From contig JAAWCR010000060.1 in assembly GCA_022793355.1 (NCBI GenBank), positions 1-7,280 of the forward strand: 7,280 nt of DNA, in the 5' to 3' direction. The translations under genes and the position numbers were made by a program. The notes under the pieces were generated by a model. The model ran no database searches. It was not told the DNA's origin and worked only from the letters and a program-made list of their open reading frames with translations. Below, piece by piece: positions 1 through 6,723 of the stretch. Positions within the stretch are counted from its first letter, which is position 1. Every line of letters begins with the position of its first letter. Source of the DNA: Lawsonibacter sp. Its GTDB lineage: Bacteria; Bacillota; Clostridia; Oscillospirales; Oscillospiraceae.

Positions 1-653
<653 letters not shown>

Positions 654-701
654 AGTGTAAAACACCTCTCGGTCGTATTTTTGCGGTCCACATCTCGGAA
701 A

Positions 702-725
702 CGGGCCGCTCCCTTCGGCGGCCCG
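702..725 (-). other. Stable hairpin in the secA leader
   Basis: CGGGCCGC at 702-709 and GCGGCCCG at 718-725 form a perfect 8-bp GC-only stem with an 8-base loop. It lies between the proposed secA transcription start and the secA ribosome binding site. On the minus strand it is followed by only GTTTCC, so it is not a convincing terminator. It could be a leader stem affecting secA mRNA, or a relic of an older terminator. The stem is seen directly; any role is inference. Confidence 0.4.
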
Positions 726-764
726 CTCTGCGTACAATAAGGCACCATAACCATAATCCAAATC

Positions 765-793
765 AGTATACCACACCTGTCCCCGCAAAAAAA
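765..793 (-). promoter_or_regulatory. Probable secA promoter (extended -10)
   Basis: On the minus strand the sequence TGGTATACT (765-773) fits an extended -10 element (TGnTATAAT with one mismatch). The position 17 bases further upstream (788-793) is only a T-run, so the -35 is poor and the extended -10 would have to compensate. Transcription would begin near 758 and leave a leader of about 100 bases before the secA start at 653. No other good minus-strand promoter was seen in the gap. Confidence 0.45.
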
Positions 794-886
794 GAGTAAA
801 TTGTAAACTTTCTCCGTTAAAAATTCTGCTTTCTTGGTTTAATTAGCTGAAAATTCCGTGTTTGGTGTATTATTGTCCGCCGGACG

Positions 887-915
887 TTGACAACCCCCCT
901 ATTTTGTGGTATGGT
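887..915 (+). promoter_or_regulatory. Promoter of the glycine-riboswitch transcript
   Basis: A perfect -35 TTGACA (887-892) is followed by exactly 17 bases and then TATGGT (910-915), preceded by TGG, which also fits an extended -10. This is a strong sigma-A-type promoter. Transcription should start around 921-923, just upstream of the first glycine aptamer, so the whole riboswitch lies in the leader RNA. The 11-base palindrome GTCCGCCGGAC (875-885) sits directly upstream of the -35. Confidence 0.8.
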
Positions 916-929
916 AACGGAGTAATTGA

Positions 930-1131
930 ATATGGACAGACGAAGCGCGCAGGAAAATGGCCGGAGGTATCGCAGCAAACGGCCTGCCGAAGGAGTAACA
1001 CTCTCAGGCGTCCCTGCCGGGATGAGGACTGCGCGTGGATGTGACTCTGGAGAAGCTCGTATACCGGGTGCCGAAGGTGCAACGCGGGGAGGACAACCCC
1101 CCGCTAATCTCTCAGGCAAAAGGACAGAGGG
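930..1131 (+). ncRNA. Tandem glycine riboswitch (two aptamers)
   Basis: The leader contains two consecutive copies of the glycine aptamer. Aptamer 1 is closed by CGCGCAG (946-952) pairing with CTGCGCG (1029-1035). It contains the conserved GCCGAAGGAG (986-994) and CTCTCAGGC (1001-1009) blocks, a GGCCG/CGGCC inner stem and the closing GAGGAC. Aptamer 2 is closed by CTCTG (1045-1049) with CAGAG (1125-1129). It contains CCGAAGGTGCAA (1071-1082), a GC-rich stem with sides near 1084-1089 and 1099-1104, and the hallmark CTCTCAGGCAAAAGGACAG (1109-1127). Both carry the family's core nucleotides, and the order and short linker are those of the cooperative tandem class. The riboswitch binds glycine and controls the symporter gene that follows. 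Family and architecture are read from sequence; whether glycine raises or lowers expression cannot be read here. Confidence 0.95.
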
Positions 1132-1142
1132 GAAGCCAAAAC

Positions 1143-1161
1143 GGCGGAGCCGCGCTCCGCC
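1143..1161 (+). other. Hairpin at start of riboswitch expression platform
   Basis: GGCGGAGC (1143-1150) and GCTCCGCC (1154-1161) form a perfect 8-bp stem with a three-base loop, 12 bases after the second aptamer. A run of five T (1171-1175) follows only after nine further bases, so it is not a classical terminator by itself. It may be a spacer stem or part of an alternative fold with the next hairpin, because its GCGGAG half can also pair with CTCCGC at 1191-1196. Confidence 0.55.
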
Positions 1162-1177
1162 GAAGTGTGCTTTTTCT

Positions 1178-1208
1178 GGGCAGCGGGTTCCTCCGCGGCC
1201 CATTTTTC
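1178..1208 (+). terminator. Riboswitch-controlled terminator-like hairpin
   Basis: GGGCAGCGG (1178-1186) pairs with CCGCGGCCC (1193-1201) with a single A-G mismatch and a six-base loop. ATTTTT follows at once (1202-1207). This is a compact intrinsic-terminator shape between the riboswitch and the symporter start. A competing 8-bp helix, TTCCTCCG (1188-1195) with CGGAGGAA (1217-1224), would break the stem and also cover purine-rich sequence just upstream of the ribosome binding site. The U-tract is short, so termination may be partial. Confidence 0.6.
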
Positions 1209-1238
1209 GTCTGTGCCGGAGGAAAAAGGAGAGAACCT

Positions 1239-2621
1239 ATGGAAAGCTTTATGAAACTGGAGCGAGCGGTCAACGACTTCGTTTGGGGGCCCATCATGCT
1301 GGCCCTGCTGGTGGGCACCGGCGTATTCCTCACTTTCCGCACAGGCTGGGTACAAGTGCGCTGGTTCGGGTACATTATGAAACATTCAGTGGGCTCCCTG
1401 TTCCGCAAAAAGGACGTCCAGGACCACGGCAGCAACCTGTCCCCCTTCCAGGCGGTGACGACCGCCCTGGCCGGCACCGTAGGTACAGGCAACATCGCCG
1501 GCGTCACCGGAGCCATCTTCATCGGCGGACCGGGGGCTGTGTTCTGGATGTGGGTGTCTGCCTTCTTCGGCATGTGCACCAAATATTCCGAAATTGCCTT
1601 GGCGCTGAAGTTCCGGGACACCGGCGCCAACGGTGTCCACAAGGGCGGACCCATGTATTATATCGAAAACGGCCTGGGTAGGAACTGGAAGTGGCTGGCT
1701 GTAGCCTTTGCCCTTCTGGGCGGGCTGGCCTCCTTCGGCATCGGCAACATTGCCCAGTCCAGCGAGATCGCCGGAGCGGTCAGCGGCCTGTTCGGCCTGG
1801 ACCCCCTGGTCACCGGCATTGCCCTCACCGTTTTGGTGGCGGTGGTGGTGCTGGGCGGGGTGCAGCGTATCGGTCAGGTTACCTCTCTGCTGGTGCCCTT
1901 TATGTCTGTGTTCTATGTGGCGGCCGGTGTCATCGTAATCCTTATGCGTATTACCGACCTTCCCGCCGTGCTGTCCTCCATTTTTTCCAGCGCCTTTGGT
2001 ATGCGGCCCTTCGCCGGGGGTGTAGGCGGCTACGCCATTATGCTGGCTATGAAAAACGGCTTTGCCCGAGGTGTATTCTCCAATGAGGCGGGCCTGGGCT
2101 CCGCCCCCATCGCCCATGCCGCCTCCTCCACCCAGGAGCCCGCCGAACAGGCCATCTGGGGTGTGTTCGAGGTTTTCTTCGACACCATTGTGATTTGCTC
2201 CATTACCGCCTTCACCGTGCTGCTGTCCGGCTTTGAGCTGAGCGAGGCCGCCCTGGCTGGTTACGCCTCCAAAGGAGCCGCCGCTGTGGCCGCTTTCAAC
2301 GCCATCCTTCCCGGCACCCTAGGCGGCACCATCATCCAGCTGAGCATGGTGTTCTTTGCTCTGTCCACCATCCTCAGCTGGAGCTACTACGGCGAGCGGT
2401 GCTGGGGCTATCTCTCCCGGGACAACAAGGTGGTCACCTCCATTTATAAGGTGATTTTTGTCCTGTTCTGCATCGTGGGGGCCACCGGATCCGGAGACCT
2501 GATGTGGAACATCTCCGATACTCTCAACGGCGCTATGGCGATCCCCAACTTGGCGGCCCTGCTCCTTCTGTCCGGCACAGTGGCGGCCATTACCAGAGAG
2601 TATTTTAAGGATAAGAACTAG
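1239..2621 (+). CDS. Sodium:alanine/glycine symporter, AGCS family (riboswitch-controlled)
   Basis: This 460-residue membrane protein belongs to the alanine-or-glycine:cation symporter family (AGCS), which moves small neutral amino acids across the cytoplasmic membrane with sodium (sometimes protons). Family blocks are VGTGNIAGV (81-89), GGPGAVFWMW (96-105), KGGPMYY (135-141), RGVFSNEAGLGSAPIAHAA (277-295) and LSWSYYGERCWGY (379-391), spread over many hydrophobic helices; the length is usual for the family. The reading frame stays open upstream to a GTG at 1035, but that region is the riboswitch. ATG 1239 has AAGGAGAG seven bases upstream and starts at the expected family N-terminus. The tandem glycine riboswitch ahead of it argues that glycine is a substrate. 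The direction of transport is not settled by sequence. The TAG stop lies inside the left end of an inverted-repeat element, so the last residues may have been altered by its arrival. Confidence 0.95.
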   Translation: MESFMKLERAVNDFVWGPIMLALLVGTGVFLTFRTGWVQVRWFGYIMKHSVGSLFRKKDVQDHGSNLSPFQAVTTALAGTVGTGNIAGVTGAIFIGGPGAVFWMWVSAFFGMCTKYSEIALALKFRDTGANGVHKGGPMYYIENGLGRNWKWLAVAFALLGGLASFGIGNIAQSSEIAGAVSGLFGLDPLVTGIALTVLVAVVVLGGVQRIGQVTSLLVPFMSVFYVAAGVIVILMRITDLPAVLSSIFSSAFGMRPFAGGVGGYAIMLAMKNGFARGVFSNEAGLGSAPIAHAASSTQEPAEQAIWGVFEVFFDTIVICSITAFTVLLSGFELSEAALAGYASKGAAAVAAFNAILPGTLGGTIIQLSMVFFALSTILSWSYYGERCWGYLSRDNKVVTSIYKVIFVLFCIVGATGSGDLMWNISDTLNGAMAIPNLAALLLLSGTVAAITREYFKDKN

Positions 2622-2786
2622 GCGCTGTTTGAAAAATGGAAATGTGCCCGGCGGCGAGAAATTTTTTCGCCAGACGGAGCCAATTTGACACAGGAATACT
2701 GGATATATTGCAAGGAAAATTGGCAAAGTATGGTGGAAAAAGAGCCGGCGTTTGGGTATGTTGACCTGTTTCAAACAAGCCCTAGT
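2617..2786. repeat. MITE-like element with imperfect 18-bp terminal inverted repeats
   Basis: The left end, ACTAGGCGCTGTTTGAAA (2617-2634), and the right end, TTTCAAACAAGCCCTAGT (2769-2786), are inverted copies matching at 15 of 18 positions. The three mismatches are adjacent (2623-2625). Both outer edges contain CTAG, which may be a duplicated or palindromic target. Inside are two further inverted repeats: GGCGAGAA/TTTTCGCC (2653-2660/2664-2671) and GCCAATTT/AAATTGGC (2679-2686/2717-2724). The roughly 170-bp size, nested symmetry and absence of a convincing gene fit a non-autonomous miniature inverted-repeat element. The stop codon of the upstream symporter (2619-2621) falls in its left end. 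Copy number elsewhere cannot be seen, so mobility is inference. Confidence 0.6.
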
Positions 2787-2816
2787 CAGGACTTTGCGAG
2801 ACACTCTGAGTACGGT

Positions 2817-2841
2817 GCAGGGGCGCATATAATGCGCCTGC
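2817..2841. other. Hairpin upstream of the second symporter
   Basis: GGCGCAT (2822-2828) and ATGCGCC (2832-2838) pair perfectly around ATA, and GCAG/CTGC-type pairing extends the stem beyond a two-base bulge. No T-run follows, so it is a weak terminator candidate. The loop side contains TATAAT (2828-2833), but no matching -35 was found 16-18 bases upstream, so a promoter here is unproven. No other structured feature was recognised between 2787 and 2895. Confidence 0.4.
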
Positions 2842-2895
2842 CGTTTACCATATCTGCCCGGCAAAACTGCCCAATATAGAAAGGAAGCATACATC

Positions 2896-4296
2896 ATGGC
2901 TGAGCTTGAAGCGGTACTTTTTCCAATTGTCGCAAAAATCAATGAATATCTATCCAGCTACATTCTGGTATTCCTCCTCATTGGCGTAGGACTCTGGTAT
3001 ACCATTAAGACCCGTTTTGTCCAGATACGTTGTTTCGGCGAGGGGATGAAAAAGACCTTCGGCAATCTGTCCCTCCGGGGCGGGCGGCAGGAGCAGGGCA
3101 TGAGCTCCTTCCAGGCCCTGGCCACCGCCATCGCCGCCCAGGTGGGCACCGGCAACATCGTGGGCGCCTCGGGCGCGATTCTCACCGGCGGTCCCGGCGC
3201 TATCTTCTGGATGTGGATCATCGCCTTCTTTGGCATGGCCACCATCTACGCCGAGGCCACTCTGGCCATTAAGACCCGTCGGGCCGGGGAGGACGGCTCC
3301 TATCACGGCGGCCCCGTTTACTACATCACCACCGCCTTCCAGGGCGGCTTCGGCAAGTTCCTGGCCGGCTTCTTCGCTGTAGCCATCATCCTGGCCCTGG
3401 GCTTCATGGGCTGCATGGTCCAGTCCAACTCCATCGGCTCCACCTTTAATACCGCCTTCGGCGTTCCCAACTGGGTTGTGGGCGTGGCGCTGGTGGTGAT
3501 TTGCGGCGTTATCTTCCTGGGCGGCGTGCAGCGGCTGGCCTCCGTCACCGAGAAGGTGGTTCCCGTCATGGCGGCCATCTTCCTGCTGGGTGGACTGGTG
3601 GTCCTTATCGCCCGGGCCAAGTACATCCCCGCCACCTTTGGTATGATTTTCCAGTACGCCTTCCAGCCCCAGGCCATCATCGGCGGCGGCTTCGGCTATG
3701 CCATCAAGACCGCCATCAGCCAGGGCGCAAAGCGAGGCCTGTTTTCCAATGAGGCCGGCATGGGCTCCACCCCCCATGCCCACGCCCAGGCCAATGTCAC
3801 CGACCCCCACGACCAGGGCGTGGTGGCCATGATCGGCGTGTTTATGGACACCTTCGTGGTCCTCACCCTCAACGCTCTGGTGGTCATCTCCACCCTGTAC
3901 ACGGTGGACGGTCCCCTGGCCGCCTGCGGGGCCGCCGCCGAGAGCACCACCCTGGGCAAGACCAATCTGGCTCAGACCGCCTTCGGCGTGGTCTTTGGCG
4001 AGACCGCCGGCGCTATGTTCGTGGCCGTGTGTCTGTTCTTCTTCGCCTTCTCCACCATCCTGAGCTGGAATCTGTTCGGCAAGATCAACGTGATATATCT
4101 CTTTGGCAAGCAGTCTGCCAAGATCTATGCGGTCCTGGCCCTCGTGTTTATCTTCCTGGGCACGCTCATGTCCAACGACCTTGTGTGGGAACTGACCGAT
4201 ATGTTCAATAACCTGATGGTCATTCCCAACGCTCTGGCCCTGTTTGCCCTCACCGGCATGGTGGTCTCCTCTACCCGTATGGCAGGGAAAAAGTAA
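2896..4296 (+). CDS. Sodium:alanine/glycine symporter, AGCS family (second paralogue)
   Basis: A 466-residue AGCS-family transporter, predicted to carry alanine, glycine or a similar small amino acid with a cation across the cytoplasmic membrane. The same signature blocks as in the upstream gene are present but divergent: VGTGNIVGASGAILTGG (83-99), PGAIFWMWIIAFFGM (100-114), HGGPVYY (137-143), GLFSNEAGMGSTPHAHA (281-297) and FSTILSWNLFGK (385-396). Roughly ten hydrophobic segments are visible. ATG 2896 is preceded by AAGGAAG (2881-2887) at suitable spacing. The two symporters are clear paralogues but not a recent duplication, since many positions differ throughout. This copy has no riboswitch directly ahead. 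It may be read through from the upstream gene or use an unrecognised promoter in the 274-base gap. Its exact substrate cannot be assigned. Confidence 0.95.
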   Translation: MAELEAVLFPIVAKINEYLSSYILVFLLIGVGLWYTIKTRFVQIRCFGEGMKKTFGNLSLRGGRQEQGMSSFQALATAIAAQVGTGNIVGASGAILTGGPGAIFWMWIIAFFGMATIYAEATLAIKTRRAGEDGSYHGGPVYYITTAFQGGFGKFLAGFFAVAIILALGFMGCMVQSNSIGSTFNTAFGVPNWVVGVALVVICGVIFLGGVQRLASVTEKVVPVMAAIFLLGGLVVLIARAKYIPATFGMIFQYAFQPQAIIGGGFGYAIKTAISQGAKRGLFSNEAGMGSTPHAHAQANVTDPHDQGVVAMIGVFMDTFVVLTLNALVVISTLYTVDGPLAACGAAAESTTLGKTNLAQTAFGVVFGETAGAMFVAVCLFFFAFSTILSWNLFGKINVIYLFGKQSAKIYAVLALVFIFLGTLMSNDLVWELTDMFNNLMVIPNALALFALTGMVVSSTRMAGKK

Positions 4297-4315
4297 TTTG
4301 TTTTTCGCATCAAAT

Positions 4316-4351
4316 GGGAGCGGCAAAAATTTTGCCGCTCCCGCCTTTTTT
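4316..4351 (+). terminator. Strong intrinsic terminator after the symporter pair
   Basis: GGGAGCGGCAAAA and TTTTGCCGCTCCC (4316-4342) are perfect inverted copies around a single A, giving at least an 11-bp stem once a loop is allowed. GCC and then six T (4346-4351) follow. It lies 20 bases after the stop of the second symporter and ends the plus-strand unit. The opposite strand lacks a comparable T-run, so it is mainly a plus-strand terminator. Confidence 0.9.
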
Positions 4352-4376
4352 CATAATTTGAAATGTGGTTATCCCT

Positions 4377-5219
4377 TTAACTCAGCCGGACAGAGGTAGC
4401 GACAGCAAGGGACAAGCGCTCCAGCTTTTCACCGCCTGCATCTCCACATCGTTTTCCAGCGCAGCAAAGTGTTTTTTCCGCAGCGGATCTTAAGCTGCTC
4501 CGAGGTACGAAGGTCAAACAGATTCTTCGATGTTTTTCCAGCAGGTTCCCGGTGGTGGAGTATATTCAGCACCAGATGGCGTTATGATTTTATACATTTG
4601 GTTTGGCCGATACCCCTGCGCAATAAAGTTCTCCTCACCAACACCTCATTGCAAATCTTCTTAAGATTGTCCACCTCATTATCGTCAATAGAGATAAAAA
4701 CCACCCCATCGTCCCCGCCAGCCGCAGGCACTCCGCCTTGCCCTTCCACTCGAAGCGGTACTTTTCAAAATCGTTGTCGATGTACTCCCCGCACAGGCCC
4801 AGCAGCTTGTCGATGTCCAGCTTGCCCTGGTTGAAGCACTCCGGGAACACTGCGCGAAGCTTGTCCAGGTTAGCGCGCTCCAGGTCCATGCTCAGGCCGT
4901 ATCGTCTCTGACTGCGGTAGGGGCGGTTCCAGCTGCCCGTCCAGTGGTAGAACAGCACCGGCAGAGTTTCATCTTCCGTAGCGGTAACGGTTTTCGCTTC
5001 CTCGTCAATAACAAAAACGCAGTCGGTATTTGCCCCATTGTACCGCAAAAAGAAGGATTTCACAAGCCGCCAAAGGGCCCCCAACACACTGTCGGTGAGG
5101 CCGAACCCCCCGTCTGACACCAGCGTCCGTTTGCCGGCTGGCTCCAGCTTGCGCATGTGAGCTTGGACTATCGGGTAGGTTTGACTGACCGTAATACACC
5201 GATTAGTTGACAGCGGCAC
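4377..5219 (-). pseudogene. Decayed type III restriction-modification locus (Mod fragments, possible Res end)
   Basis: Read on the minus strand, one frame stays open from about 5219 to 4635. Its part near 4720-4880 (LDKLRAVFPECF, KLDIDKLLGLCGEYID, YRFEWKGKAECLRLA) resembles the N-terminus of type III DNA-methyltransferase Mod proteins. Near 4715 a frame change reveals DDGVVFISIDDNEVDNLKK, the Mod segment that normally follows the catalytic DPPY region by some distance. DPPY itself is missing. A further frame change near 4640 gives EENFIAQ, then YKIITPSGAEYTPPPGTCW, another Mod-like stretch, ending at a stop at 4514-4516. The last part, LRTSEQLKIRCGK then HFAALENDVEM in shifted frames, resembles the C-terminus of a Res subunit; that match is weaker. 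The order mod then res is that of type III loci, so this looks like a locus collapsed by several deletions. The first 100 or so residues (about 4900-5219) were not recognised. The GTG at 5219 lies in a hairpin and has no clear ribosome binding site. No function is expected. Confidence 0.65.
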
Positions 5220-5238
5220 GGAACATCCCGCGCCGCTG
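5211..5238 (-). terminator. Hairpin just after the carboxypeptidase gene, possible terminator
   Basis: On minus-strand RNA, positions 5238-5226 pair with 5223-5211 as a 13-bp stem with a two-base loop. Two of the pairs are G-U and would be A-C mismatches on the other strand, which suggests the structure belongs to the minus-strand transcript. It begins 13 bases after the stop codon of the carboxypeptidase. No T-run follows, so it may act as a 3' stabilising stem or a weak terminator. Confidence 0.4.
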
Positions 5239-5251
5239 CTGTATTATTCTT

Positions 5252-6613
5252 TTACCTCATTCTGGTGCCACGGTAGTTCCCGCGGCTGTGAGCGCCGGCC
5301 TTGGGGCGGCGTTTTTTGCGGAATACCGCCAGCCGCAGCACCAAGAGGGCCGCCAAAAGCAGTCCGGTGGCCAGAGCCAGCTTTACCCCAGTGGTCTGAA
5401 AAAACGCAAAGAACTGCTGCTTCTTATACAGAAGCTCGGACCGCTCCACCGACGTAACGGCCACCAGATCCAGGGTGCCGTAGACCTCCCCCTCATAGGA
5501 CAGCGTCATAACGCCCATCAGCTGCCCCTCCTTCACCGGGGCCTCCACCTCCTCGGCAAACAGGCTGATCCGGCTTTCGATGTCGTCCAGGTCCATGGAC
5601 TTGGGCAGGGTGCGGACAATGGAACCCTGGGCTTTCAGGTTCACCTCGTCGGCCTGACGAGACATGGTGACCTTCACGGTGGCCACCGGCTCGCTGTCCC
5701 TGGTGATGGTCACCCGCTGGAAGTTGTCGAAGCCGTATTCCAGCAGCCGTATGCTCTCCCGGAACTGCCCCTGCTTCAGATTCTCCTCTCCGGGCACCTG
5801 CATTGGCCCGGATCCTAAAATCACAGAGATAAGCAGCTCGTCCCCATCCTCGGCGGCGGCAACCAGGCAGCGGCCCGCGTCGTCGGTGGTACCCGTTTTG
5901 CCCCCGATGCACTTGTCGTAGTAGTAACCAGAGTAGTACAGATTGGAAATCAGGGCGTTTTTGTTGTAGAAAAACCGTTCCCCCGACAGATTGGTAGCGG
6001 GAACGGTGTACCGGTCCGTTCCAATCACCTCCCGGAACTGGTCATATTCCAGAGCGGCCTTCATCCACAGGGTAATGTCGTAGGCGGTGGAGTAGTGGTT
6101 TTCATCGTGCAGGCCGTACGTATTGGTTAGATGGGTGCCCTGACAGTCCAGCTCCCCCGCCTTCCGGTTCATGTGGGCCACGAACTCCGCCACGGTGCCG
6201 TCTACCGCTTCGGCCAGAATGTTGCTGGCATCGCAGTCCGACTCCAGAAGCATGCAGTACAGCAAGTCCTTGATTGACACCTGCTCCCCCGCCTTAAAGC
6301 TGCCGATAACATATTCGGGGGGGATATTTTGAACCGCTGTCTCGCTCACGGTGACCACGGTGTCCATGGAGAGCTGCCCCCCCTCGATGGCTTCCATAAC
6401 CAGCAGCGCGGTCATCACCTTGGTGATGCTGGCGGGATAGGCTCGCTCCCGGGCGTTCATGTCATAGAGCAAATCATTGTGGTTGGCGTCCAGCAGCGCC
6501 GCGCTGGTGCAGAAGAGGTTTAAATCCTCCTTTCCGATGGCGGACGCGGGAAGAAAGAGAGACAGCGCCATGGGCAGCGCCAAAAGCAACGAAAGAAAGC
6601 GATATTTTTTCAT
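5252..6613 (-). CDS. dacF: D-alanyl-D-alanine carboxypeptidase (DacF/PBP5-like, peptidase S11)
   Basis: A 453-residue low-molecular-weight penicillin-binding protein. This family removes the terminal D-alanine from peptidoglycan stem peptides outside the membrane, limiting cross-linking. It has a signal peptide (about 1-25, with ASA before the likely cut), the active-site SxxK motif SITK (S62, K65) and the KTG triad in GGKTGTTDDAG (K239-G241). A C-terminal beta-rich region (about 295-390) precedes a membrane anchor (about 409-430) and a basic tail. The second motif, normally SxN (usually SGN or SAN), reads SDC at 125-127, so the usual asparagine is replaced by cysteine. ATG 6613 has GGAG about ten bases upstream and gives a proper signal peptide. 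The gene is divergent from the ComEA-like gene. The family is secure; the exact paralogue name (dacF versus dacA/dacB) is less so. Confidence 0.93.
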   Translation of the reverse strand: MKKYRFLSLLLALPMALSLFLPASAIGKEDLNLFCTSAALLDANHNDLLYDMNARERAYPASITKVMTALLVMEAIEGGQLSMDTVVTVSETAVQNIPPEYVIGSFKAGEQVSIKDLLYCMLLESDCDASNILAEAVDGTVAEFVAHMNRKAGELDCQGTHLTNTYGLHDENHYSTAYDITLWMKAALEYDQFREVIGTDRYTVPATNLSGERFFYNKNALISNLYYSGYYYDKCIGGKTGTTDDAGRCLVAAAEDGDELLISVILGSGPMQVPGEENLKQGQFRESIRLLEYGFDNFQRVTITRDSEPVATVKVTMSRQADEVNLKAQGSIVRTLPKSMDLDDIESRISLFAEEVEAPVKEGQLMGVMTLSYEGEVYGTLDLVAVTSVERSELLYKKQQFFAFFQTTGVKLALATGLLLAALLVLRLAVFRKKRRPKAGAHSRGNYRGTRMR

Positions 6614-6632
6614 AGGAAAATCTCCATATGTA

Positions 6633-6641
6633 TGTTATAAT
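6633..6641 (+). promoter_or_regulatory. Candidate extended -10 for the ComEA-like gene
   Basis: TGTTATAAT (6633-6641) is an exact match to the extended -10 consensus on the plus strand, but no -35 is seen at 6613-6618. It would start transcription near 6648, about 144 bases before the downstream start codon, within the leader of the divergent carboxypeptidase gene. An A/T-rich match can occur by chance, so this is tentative. Confidence 0.35.
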
Positions 6642-6694
6642 GGTATTAATCTGTCCCCGCGCCCCCTGGGGCAACGGCAGACCGTTATGGATTC

Positions 6695-6723
6695 AGTATA
6701 TCGTATCCGCAGTCAAAAGGCAA
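6695..6723 (-). promoter_or_regulatory. Probable promoter of the carboxypeptidase gene
   Basis: On the minus strand TTGCCT (6723-6718) and TATACT (6700-6695) are separated by exactly 17 bases, matching sigma-A consensus at four and five of six positions. Transcription would start near 6688, leaving a leader of about 75 bases before the start codon at 6613. No operator was recognised. Confidence 0.5.

Noticed and set aside
1035..1238. Upstream extension of the first symporter to a GTG at 1035
   Set aside because: This sequence is the second glycine aptamer and its expression platform. ATG 1239 has the good ribosome binding site and the expected family N-terminus.
926..1681. A 251-codon open frame through the riboswitch and start of the symporter
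   Set aside because: It overlaps structured RNA and a real gene in another frame and gives an arginine-rich, low-complexity product.
2653..2671. Hairpin as a terminator of the first symporter
   Set aside because: The T-run is inside the stem rather than after it, and the hairpin is part of the nested symmetry of the inverted-repeat element.
2685..2879. A 64-codon frame within and beyond the inverted-repeat element
   Set aside because: It starts with TTG without a ribosome binding site and runs across the right end of the repeat; more likely a chance frame in a repeat.
2950..4326. A 458-codon open frame on the minus strand opposite the second symporter
   Set aside because: It is rich in His, Gly and Gln, as in reverse readings of a GC-rich membrane protein gene; the plus strand carries complete AGCS motifs and a ribosome binding site.
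4469..4834. Plus-strand frame of 121 codons in the restriction-modification scar
   Set aside because: The recognisable Mod-like segments are all on the minus strand; this frame has no recognisable motif or start signal.
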